From assembly GCF_003333265.1 (NCBI RefSeq), contig NZ_QOLB01000090.1, positions 1 to 55,784 of the forward strand: DNA of 55,784 nucleotides, written 5' to 3'. Source of the stretch: Candidatus Halocynthiibacter alkanivorans. Lineage in GTDB: Bacteria; Pseudomonadota; Alphaproteobacteria; Rhodobacterales; Rhodobacteraceae. Below the pieces are notes generated by a model. That model had not been told where the DNA came from and did no database searches. It was given only the letters and a program-made list of their open reading frames with translations. The position numbers and the translations under genes were made by a program. Positions 33,169-40,528 of the stretch are shown here, in pieces. Numbering within the stretch: position 1 is the first letter of the stretch; every line of letters begins with the position of its first letter.

Positions 33169-34715
33169 TGGCGCAGGTTCAGCATCAGAATATCGTGCTG
33201 TCCAAACGGCTGGTGGTGGTCAATTCCGCCAGCTCGGTGCTGGCGCGGGTGGTAAATTTCTCCGTGCTGCTCTGGGTCTACCAGTTCCTGCTCAGACATC
33301 TCAGCGCCGAAGAATTCGCGGTGCTGCCGGTGGTCACCGCGCTGATGATCATTGCACCGCTGTTCTTTTCGGTTTTTGTCGGCGGCATCGGCCGCTACAC
33401 AATCGACGCCTATGCCAAAGGCGATTTTACCGAGGTGCGCCGGCTGGTCAGCTCGCTGTTCCCGATCCTGGCGCTGGTGGCAGCGCTGTTTATGCTGGGC
33501 GGGATGCTGTTGGCACTCAATATCGACCGGGTGTTTAATATCCCCCCCCAGTCCGCCGCAGATGCGCGGCTGATGATGGCGCTGCTGGTGGTCAGTTTTG
33601 CGCTGCAGATGCTGGTGGTGCCGTTTAAGACCGCCTATCTGATCCGGCAACGCTATCTGGAGATGAACCTGCTGGAGATGGGCCGCGACGTGCTGCGCGC
33701 GCTGCTGCTGGTTTATTTTCTGCTGTTCATTGACGTGGCGGTGCTCTGGGTGGTGGTGGCCACGTTTATTTCCCAGGTCTCGCTGTCGGCGGTCACGCTG
33801 CTTCGCGCCTTAAAGATGGTGCCGGAGCTGCGGCTGGACTGGCGCCTGTTTGATGCGAAGAAAGCGCGCCAGCTGATGTCTTTTGGGCTCTGGACCTCGC
33901 TGGGTCAGCTCGGCACGATCCTGTATACCAGCGCCGCAACGCTGATCCTGAACCTGCTCGGCACCGGGGTGGATGTCACCACCTATCATATCGGCGCCAC
34001 GCTGTTCCGTCAGTTGCAGATGATCATCAGCAAAGCGGCGTCGCCGCTGCAGCCGGCGATCACTGCGATGAACGCGCTGGGGGATCATCAGCGCCTGGCC
34101 TCAACCGTGCTGCGTGGCGGACGTTATGGGCTCTGGGTCTCGATGCTGCTGGCGACGCCGCTGATCATTTATGCGGATGTTTTCATCGGGCTGTATCTGG
34201 GTGCGGATTACGCCAGTGCGGCGGCGATCATCATCCTGTTCATGATCATCTTCCCTTTTACCCAGCCCACTGCACTGCTGGCGATCACCGCCCTGGCGAT
34301 GGCAAAGGTGCGCGCTTTTTTTCTGCCGGCGTTTCTGTTTCAGTTCGCCGGCGTGGTGCTGATGCTGGTGTTTATGCGCTGGTTTGACATGGGCGCGGTG
34401 GGGGTCACCCTGGCGTTGACGCTGATCACCATCGCCTCGCAACTGGGTTATTTCTGGTCCCTGTGCCTGCGGCTGACCGGCGAGAGTTTTCACCGCTTTG
34501 CAACCGAAGTTCTGCTGCGCGGCCTTGCGCCGGCGCTGGCCGGGGCGCTGGTCTGGGGCGGGCTCAGGCTGATCGCGGAACCCTCAAGCTGGGCCGGGCT
34601 TCTGGCTTATGGCGGCGTCGGCGCGCTGGTCTATTTTGCGGTCATGCTGGGCCTCTGTCTGACCGGCGCGGAACGCCGTGATCTGCGCGCGGTTTTGCAC
34701 CGGGTGCGGCCCTGA
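33168..34715 (+). CDS. Polysaccharide flippase (Wzx-like, MOP superfamily)
   Basis: Integral membrane protein of 515 residues with roughly 12-14 hydrophobic helices spread over the whole length, starting at R-V-V-N-F-S-V-L-L-W-V-Y-Q-F-L-L. The pattern and the amphipathic R-Q-R-Y-L-E-M-N segment are those of Wzx/MurJ-like exporters that flip undecaprenyl-linked repeat units to the periplasm. Its ATG overlaps the preceding stop (TAATG). It is the last gene of the rfbF operon. A MATE-type drug exporter is unlikely in this context. Confidence 0.85.
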   Translation: MAQVQHQNIVLSKRLVVVNSASSVLARVVNFSVLLWVYQFLLRHLSAEEFAVLPVVTALMIIAPLFFSVFVGGIGRYTIDAYAKGDFTEVRRLVSSLFPILALVAALFMLGGMLLALNIDRVFNIPPQSAADARLMMALLVVSFALQMLVVPFKTAYLIRQRYLEMNLLEMGRDVLRALLLVYFLLFIDVAVLWVVVATFISQVSLSAVTLLRALKMVPELRLDWRLFDAKKARQLMSFGLWTSLGQLGTILYTSAATLILNLLGTGVDVTTYHIGATLFRQLQMIISKAASPLQPAITAMNALGDHQRLASTVLRGGRYGLWVSMLLATPLIIYADVFIGLYLGADYASAAAIIILFMIIFPFTQPTALLAITALAMAKVRAFFLPAFLFQFAGVVLMLVFMRWFDMGAVGVTLALTLITIASQLGYFWSLCLRLTGESFHRFATEVLLRGLAPALAGALVWGGLRLIAEPSSWAGLLAYGGVGALVYFAVMLGLCLTGAERRDLRAVLHRVRP

Positions 34716-34835
34716 GCCGCTCTGCCCTGGCGAGGCCGCAGCGGTGCCACGCAGCGGCTGCCGAACGGCGGTGATATTAGGTGAAGCGAGGCTGGCGTGA
34801 TAAAATAGCCGCGCGGATCAGAGAGGATTGAAAGC

Positions 34836-34850
34836 CGCAACCTGGTTGCG
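34836..34850. promoter_or_regulatory. Perfect 15-bp palindrome, candidate operator
   Basis: CGCAACC-T-GGTTGCG, 7-bp arms around one base, 23 bases before the ATG of the next glycosyltransferase gene and just after an AT-rich TAAAAT that may serve as a -10 box. Position and symmetry suggest a repressor site. In RNA it could not form a hairpin with a one-base loop unless several pairs open. Confidence 0.4.
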
Positions 34851-34873
34851 CGCTGAACAGAAGGAAGCGCTGA

Positions 34874-35755
34874 ATGAACCCGTTGGTCTCTGTTATTCTT
34901 CCGGTTTTTAACCGCCGCCTGACCCTGCAAGCGGCCGCCCGCAGTGTGTTGGATCAAAGCTTTCGCGATCTTGAACTGATCATTGTCGACGACGCTTCAA
35001 CCGAAGATCTGCGCCCGGTTGTCGAAGCGCTTGAAGACCCGCGGGTGGTTTTTATCCGGTTGGCGGTGAATGGCGGGGCTTCGGTGGCGCGCAACGCCGG
35101 GCTGCAGGCCGCGCGCGGTGCGTTTATCGCATTTCAGGACAGCGATGATTACTGGCTGCCCTGGAAACTGAAACTGCAGATGGACCTTATGGAGACGCTG
35201 CCATCAGAGTTCGGCGTGGTGGTGCACAGCAAGATTGTCTACGGCACGGGCGGCAAAAAAAACCTGAACGGTCGCGGCGGTGTTGTGCTGTTGCCACCGC
35301 CGGAGAGGATCCTGAAGCAGGACGAAGATCAGGTGCGGAAGTTTCTCGTCGAAAACCGGATTAGCCTGCAAAATTCCCTGTTTCGCCGAGAGTGTTACCC
35401 GAACATGACTTGGTTTGACGCCAGCACCCGCGCCAACGCCGACTGGGCATTCAGCTCATCTCTGGCCCAGCACACCCGCATTTATGAGAGCCCGGAACCC
35501 GTGGTGCTGGCCTTTATGTCGGATGACAGTATTTCGCGAAACCGCAAGCAAAAGGCGATCGGGCTGATCCGCATCATGAAGCGGAACCGCAAGCTGTTTG
35601 ATACTTACCCGGCAGAATACGCCTGGAACCTCTGGCGCATTGGCCGCATGTTGATGGCGGTTGGCCACCGGCGCATGGGCGGCCGGTTTTGCCGTGGTGC
35701 GCTGCTGCGGCGGCCGCAAATCATCAAGCTGATCCTGAAGCGGATACTGGCATGA
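34874..35755 (+). CDS. Glycosyltransferase family 2
   Basis: GT-A fold glycosyltransferase of 293 residues. V-S-V-I-L-P-V-F-N-R-R opens the protein, then L-I-I-V-D-D-A-S-T-E-D, G-A-S-V-A-R-N-A-G and the metal-binding F-Q-D-S-D-D-Y-W, all textbook GT2 motifs. The C-terminal 90 residues are basic. AGGAAG lies 8 bases before the ATG. It begins a probable second transcription unit with the polymerase and sulfotransferase genes. It is the fourth glycosyltransferase of the locus besides the ExoY-like primer, so the repeat unit may hold about five sugars if each acts once. Confidence 0.9.
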   Translation: MNPLVSVILPVFNRRLTLQAAARSVLDQSFRDLELIIVDDASTEDLRPVVEALEDPRVVFIRLAVNGGASVARNAGLQAARGAFIAFQDSDDYWLPWKLKLQMDLMETLPSEFGVVVHSKIVYGTGGKKNLNGRGGVVLLPPPERILKQDEDQVRKFLVENRISLQNSLFRRECYPNMTWFDASTRANADWAFSSSLAQHTRIYESPEPVVLAFMSDDSISRNRKQKAIGLIRIMKRNRKLFDTYPAEYAWNLWRIGRMLMAVGHRRMGGRFCRGALLRRPQIIKLILKRILA

Positions 35756-35834
35756 ACCCGCAACCTGACATCAGCGTCTCTCCCTGCGAAGTCGGTGCGT
35801 TTTGCCGCTGCATTGGCCCGCTGGAGGGCGGCAG

Positions 35835-37424
35835 ATGAAGTATCAGCGTATTCCCGATATCCAGAGCGCAGCAGGGTCGACGCCCGGCCGGCTGGCTCTG
35901 CCGGTTGTATTTCTGCTGCTCAGCCTTGTCATCCCCTTTGTGTTTTCGGCCGGGCCGCTGCGCCTGTCAGTTTACCGGCTGGTGCTGATCTTCTTCTTCT
36001 TCCCCTGTGTGATTCTATGGGTCAGGGGCAGGGCCGGCCCGGTCCGCCTTGCGGATCTGTCGCTGCTTTTCTTCTGCGCCTGGGCCGCACTCAGCTTTGC
36101 GGTCGTTCACGGGGTCGGAAAGTCGATTGAAGGCGGGGGGATATTGTTTCTGGAAACCATGGGCGCGTATCTGATGGCGCGATGTTTTGTCCGCGATGCA
36201 GAAAGCTTCCGGCGCATGGTGCGGCTGCTGTTTATCATTATCGCGGCCATGCTGCCCTTTGCTGTTTGGGAATCCGTCACGGGTCAAAATATCATGCGTG
36301 AGATTTTTGATAAAATTTACCCCGCTTACCACGATGTGTTCAAGCTGCCGCGCTGGGGTCTGCGCCGGGTTCAGGGCCCGTTTGAACATCCGATCCTGTT
36401 TGGGGTGTTTTGCAGCGGCATTCTCGCGCTGGTGCATGTTGTGCTGGGCTATCAGACCTCCTGGATCAGACGTATGTCGCAGACGCTTGCTGTTGCGACG
36501 ACCGCATTTTTGTCTCTCTCTTCCGGGCCATTGATTTCCATGGGTGTGCAGATCGCATTGCTGGGCTGGGACGACACACTGAAAGCGATCAAAAGCAGGT
36601 GGAAAATATTCGCCGGCCTGGCGCTGTTCGCTGTGTTGCTGGTCAATCTGTTCTCAAACCGCTCGATTCCAAGATTGCTGATCAGTTTTTTCGCCTTCAA
36701 CACTTCAAGCGCATGGAACCGTCTGCGCATCTGGGAATACGGCTCGGCTTCGGTGCTGAACAATCCGCTCTGGGGCATTGGCCTGAATGAATGGGAACGG
36801 CCAGAGTTTATGGTCAAAAGCGTCGATATGCTGTGGCTGGTGCCGGCCATGCGCCACGGGCTTCCGGGCGGGCTTGCGCTCCACCTGGCCTTTTTTGCAG
36901 TGTTCCTGCCGGTGCTGTTTAAAAAGGGGCTGGACGCGCGACAGAAACGGTTCCGGGCCGGATTTCTGATTTCCATGGCGGGGTTTTATATATCCGGCTG
37001 GACGGTGTATTTCTGGAACGCCACCTATGTGCTGTTTATTTTCCTGCTGGGCAGCGGCGTCTGGTTGCTGGAGGCAAAACCCTCATCGGGTGCGCACCGC
37101 GATGTCAGACCGGTCCGCCCCGTCGGGCAGATGCCACGCGGCTCACTTTACCGGAGAAACCCAATCAAGAACCGGCACCGCGATGCCCAATCACACAGTG
37201 GGACCGGTCGGGCATCGGCGGAGTCGCCAGAAATTCACACGGGAGCTGGCGCCCCGGCCGCAGAAGAGAAGCAAACCGGTGCACATGCTCAAACAAGGGT
37301 AAAAGATCCGGCCAGCGCAAAGAGTCACGGCGGCGGGAAAATGCGCACAAAAAGAAAACCACCTGCCGGCGCCGCACGCCTGAGAGGCCGTCTCAACCAG
37401 GCCCGGCCCGGAAGGCGGTCCTGA
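35835..37424 (+). CDS. Wzy-like polysaccharide polymerase / O-antigen ligase family membrane protein
   Basis: Polytopic membrane protein, 529 residues. About ten to twelve hydrophobic helices occupy residues 18-425. A periplasmic loop with R-W-G-L-R-R-V-Q-G-P-F-E-H-P-I-L-F-G and a late N-P-L-W-G-I-G-L-N-E-W segment match the Wzy_C/O-antigen polymerase family. The ATG at 35835 is preferred over one 33 bases upstream because GGAGGG lies 9 bases before it. The last 105 residues or so are not membrane-like: they are polar, basic and low in complexity (Arg, Lys, Ala, Gly, His), an unusual cytoplasmic tail. The stop overlaps the next start (TGATG), coupling it to the sulfotransferase. Confidence 0.85.
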   Translation: MKYQRIPDIQSAAGSTPGRLALPVVFLLLSLVIPFVFSAGPLRLSVYRLVLIFFFFPCVILWVRGRAGPVRLADLSLLFFCAWAALSFAVVHGVGKSIEGGGILFLETMGAYLMARCFVRDAESFRRMVRLLFIIIAAMLPFAVWESVTGQNIMREIFDKIYPAYHDVFKLPRWGLRRVQGPFEHPILFGVFCSGILALVHVVLGYQTSWIRRMSQTLAVATTAFLSLSSGPLISMGVQIALLGWDDTLKAIKSRWKIFAGLALFAVLLVNLFSNRSIPRLLISFFAFNTSSAWNRLRIWEYGSASVLNNPLWGIGLNEWERPEFMVKSVDMLWLVPAMRHGLPGGLALHLAFFAVFLPVLFKKGLDARQKRFRAGFLISMAGFYISGWTVYFWNATYVLFIFLLGSGVWLLEAKPSSGAHRDVRPVRPVGQMPRGSLYRRNPIKNRHRDAQSHSGTGRASAESPEIHTGAGAPAAEEKQTGAHAQTRVKDPASAKSHGGGKMRTKRKPPAGAARLRGRLNQARPGRRS

Positions 37425-38332
37425 TGGCTGGGCAGAAAACAGAGAGCGTGCCAAATCTCTTTGTGATCGGCGTTGCCAAGTCGGGAACCACGTCCCTGTT
37501 TCAGTGGTTGAGTGATCACCCTGAGATTGGGGCCAGCCGGGACCGTGAAACGCGACACCTTATGGATGCGGACGACGATCTTTGCCACAGCGACGGCTAT
37601 GCCGACAATGGCCTTCAGGGCTATGCGGATCTGTTTGAGGACAGGATCGGAACCGGCGGAATCCGCTACCTTATCGACGTCAGTCCGCAGTATTATTATC
37701 AGGAAACTGCGCTGGGTGTCATTCCCTTCCTGGCCAGTAAAAAGGTCATTATGGTCCTGCGAAAACCTTCAAGCCGACTGTATTCACTGTTCAAATACAC
37801 CAGTCACAATCTGTCGATTCTGCCCGACGACATGGATTTCCCGGGGTTTGTCGAACATCTTCATCTCGGGCGTGATTCATCGCTGTTTCAGGGCAAACGC
37901 ATGCTGGAAGACGCATTGCTTCACAATCAGTACGCCATGTATATCCGCCAGTGGGCGCTACAACTTGAGCCGCAGGATTTTCATATATGCCAGTTTGACG
38001 ATCTGAAAAAAGACCCTTTGCAATTCGCGCTACGCCTGTCTGAATTTCTGGGGATCGACCCTGAATTCTACGCAACCTATTCCTTCCGCGCTGAAAATAA
38101 GAGTGTCGCAATTCGTAATAAAAAGCTCCACCGGCTGATCAGGCGGTTTCGGGCGCGGATCCCGGCCCCTCTGCGGCGACGTCTCAAGCCGCTGTACATG
38201 GCGGCAAACAGTACAAAATCAGCCCGTAGCATTCCCGCCGGCGACCAGGCAGCCCTTGCGGCGCTGGATGCACATTTTTTGGACTGGGAAAAAGATCTCT
38301 CAATCGTTTTGAAGCGCAACGCTCCGTTTTAG
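37424..38332 (+). CDS. Sulfotransferase (PAPS-dependent, heparan/Stf0-like)
   Basis: A 302-residue sulfotransferase with both PAPS motifs intact: the 5'-phosphosulfate loop V-A-K-S-G-T-T-S-L (Lys19-Thr23) and the 3'-phosphate segment LRKPSSRLYS, with Arg113 and Ser121 at the canonical eight-residue spacing. The C-terminal 70 residues are basic. It is translationally coupled to the Wzy-like polymerase, which implies sulfation of the polymer or its lipid-linked unit rather than of a protein. This is the second sulfotransferase in the locus and is not closely similar to the one at 4813. Confidence 0.88.
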   Translation: MAGQKTESVPNLFVIGVAKSGTTSLFQWLSDHPEIGASRDRETRHLMDADDDLCHSDGYADNGLQGYADLFEDRIGTGGIRYLIDVSPQYYYQETALGVIPFLASKKVIMVLRKPSSRLYSLFKYTSHNLSILPDDMDFPGFVEHLHLGRDSSLFQGKRMLEDALLHNQYAMYIRQWALQLEPQDFHICQFDDLKKDPLQFALRLSEFLGIDPEFYATYSFRAENKSVAIRNKKLHRLIRRFRARIPAPLRRRLKPLYMAANSTKSARSIPAGDQAALAALDAHFLDWEKDLSIVLKRNAPF

Positions 38333-38467
38333 CGCTAGGTACATCGGCAGCAGAAAGGGCTCGCTTCCTGCCAGGCAGCCCTGACACCAACTGGTGGCAG
38401 ACCCGCCCCTGGAGCCCGGCCCGCCGCGTCTCTGACCAGGCACATAGTCCGCAGTGAGGTGAATATC

Positions 38468-39871
38468 ATGGCTGATACCTATACCGTTACCAGCGCCAGC
38501 GAACTGCAGACTGCGCTGACACTTGTTGCCAGCGGCGGTACTATCCTGTTGCAGCCCGGGAATTATGGCGCGCTGGACATCAGCAACCGGGACTTCACCA
38601 GTTTTGTCACCCTGCGCTCTGCTGATCTTCAGAACCGGGCGGTAATGACAGCTGTGACGCTGAACAATGCAAGCTTCATCCGGCTGGATGGTCTGCACGT
38701 CAGCAGCGGCAGCAACGGCGCCCCCGGCTCCAAAATCATGCAGATCATCAACCGCAGCCGGAATATCGAAATCATTAATTGCGAAGTGAACGGTCTGGTC
38801 GACGGCAATTTCGACGGCCATTATGGCATCTATGTCGACCACTCTGATGTCGTCAGCCTGTACAACAACAACGTGCATGACGTGCATGACGGCATCGTCG
38901 CTTTCAGCGTCCGGGACTTTGTCGTCCGCGAAAACTTTGTTGATTATGTCGGCTCCGACAATTTCAAGTTTGGTGGCCTCACCGGCGTACTGATCGAGAA
39001 CAATACCGGGGGCGGCAATCTGTTTGCCAACGCCGGTGCCCATGCGGACTTTATGCAATTCCAGGCAGCCACCCGGGACGCAGTGATCCGGGGAAACGTT
39101 TTTCTGGCGCAGAACTCCGAGCGGCCCCAGGGCATTTTTATGGGCTCTGACTTTTTGCAGCGCAATATTCTGATCGAGAACAACATCATCTATTCCGGCA
39201 AGAGCAACGCCATCCGGATCAAACAAGGCACCGATATAATTGTGCGCAACAATACACTGCTGACCACGCCCTGGCTTGGCCATGAGAGTGCCAATATCCG
39301 GGTGCCTCCCGGAAGCATTGTGGAGAATAATATTTCAACCGCCAGCGAGGGGCGTTATTCCGGCAGCAACATTATCGCCCAGTATGACGACCCTGGTGAC
39401 ATTTACTATTATGGCGATTTGTTCCTCAATGCGTTTGCGGGTCCCGGGATCAGACCGGAAGATCTGCGCCCGGTCCCGGGCAGCCCGGCTGCAACCACCG
39501 GGGCCTGGACGCGGCTGCAGGAACTTCTGAACGCCAGGCCCGGGCCAGAAACGGCACCGGAAACGGCGCCAGGGACTTCGCCGCCCCCTGAAGTGCCGGC
39601 TGCACCCGCTTCAGATCCCACAGCCGTACCCGCCGCTGAAGACAAAGCAGGGTATTCAGACGGGCCGTCGGATTTTTACCCTCGTTTGGCTGCTGTAAAG
39701 TGCAGCACCGGTGCAGCGGCAACGGACTGGACCAGCCAGCAGGTATTCTTTGCGTACGGCGAGGCGGGCTGGTTTGAAAACAGCAGCGCAGGAACGCGTG
39801 CGGAGGTGCGCGCGGAGACGGCTCTTTTTGACGCGGTCCTGATCCCGCCTGCCGGTGATTTTTTGGCTTAA
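38468..39871 (+). CDS. Right-handed parallel beta-helix protein, candidate type I secretion substrate (paralogue 1)
   Basis: A 467-residue protein without signal peptide. Residues 1 to about 350 are a right-handed parallel beta-helix with Asn ladders (N-N-N-V-H-D, I-L-I-E-N-N-I-I-Y), the fold of pectate/alginate lyases and mannuronan epimerases. Charged motifs shared with its paralogue, Y-V-G-S-D-N-F-K-F, H-A-D-F-M-Q-F-Q and N-S-E-R-P-Q-G-I-F, are candidates for the active site. A Pro/Ala/Thr linker (about 372-400) leads to a short C-terminal region ending FDAVLIPPAGDFLA. The start ATG has GAGGTG 7 bases upstream. The epimerase signature of AlgE proteins (YGFDPHE) is not present. Polymer cleavage, epimerisation or binding are all possible. 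Confidence 0.8.
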   Translation: MADTYTVTSASELQTALTLVASGGTILLQPGNYGALDISNRDFTSFVTLRSADLQNRAVMTAVTLNNASFIRLDGLHVSSGSNGAPGSKIMQIINRSRNIEIINCEVNGLVDGNFDGHYGIYVDHSDVVSLYNNNVHDVHDGIVAFSVRDFVVRENFVDYVGSDNFKFGGLTGVLIENNTGGGNLFANAGAHADFMQFQAATRDAVIRGNVFLAQNSERPQGIFMGSDFLQRNILIENNIIYSGKSNAIRIKQGTDIIVRNNTLLTTPWLGHESANIRVPPGSIVENNISTASEGRYSGSNIIAQYDDPGDIYYYGDLFLNAFAGPGIRPEDLRPVPGSPAATTGAWTRLQELLNARPGPETAPETAPGTSPPPEVPAAPASDPTAVPAAEDKAGYSDGPSDFYPRLAAVKCSTGAAATDWTSQQVFFAYGEAGWFENSSAGTRAEVRAETALFDAVLIPPAGDFLA

Positions 39872-40528
39872 CGCGGCCCGGCTGCCGCAGCGTAAGCTTC
39901 TGACAGTGCCTGGCACGGCTAATGTTCCGGCGGAAGGCGGCCCGGCTCAGGGCGCATTTTTGCGGCGGTGTTTGCGGCGGGATTTCTGCAGCCAGGCGGC
40001 AGGGAAAATTGCAGGGCCGTCCGGTGCAGATCCGACGGCATTTGGTACGCCGGTTCTGCAGGTATCTTGCCAGGTTTTGAGAACCGGATTTCCCCCCCCC
40101 GGACGGCGGCAGACATAGCCAGCCTGCAGCGGCGTTCCAACTTTTGTCCCCGTGTTTTCGGCGTCTCCCTAAAGTTGTACACTGTCATATTAATACTGCC
40201 GCTGGCGCATCTCTGCCGGTAAAACGCGATGTGGACATTTGCACCGCGGGTCCGAGATAATCCGCAAAATAAGTTAATAATCTCGATTTTTGGCGCCGAA
40301 ATCAGATTTTATCTCGGCGGAAACTTGCGCAATGCGAATCCAACCGCGCAAAACCGCGCCCTGAACGTCAGCGAAATCATGGTTAATATCTTGAAAACAA
40401 ATCCTTCTGTCTTTCCCCCTGCGGGAAGCTGCCGACAGCACAGGGGGGATCTTGATCCGGCATGGTTGCATCCGTAATTGTTGGGACAAGAACACCACAG
40501 GCAACACGAAAAATGAGTACAAAAAAAC
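39872..40528. other. Intergenic region upstream of beta-helix paralogue 2
   Basis: About 657 bases. The first 300 bases are GC-rich with no coding character. From about 40170 it becomes AT-rich, containing TAAAGTTGTA (40170-40179) and ATTAATAC (40189-40196), then AT-rich runs near 40260-40320; promoter and regulatory elements are likely here. A seven-codon frame at 40512-40535 overlaps the next start and has no ribosome binding site, so I do not call it. Confidence 0.5.

Noticed and set aside
38468-39871. Assignment of the beta-helix protein as an AlgE-type mannuronan C5-epimerase
   Set aside because: The fold and secretion route fit, but the catalytic Y-G-F-D-P-H-E motif is missing and the nearest similar segment is not conserved in the paralogue; only a general beta-helix call is justified.
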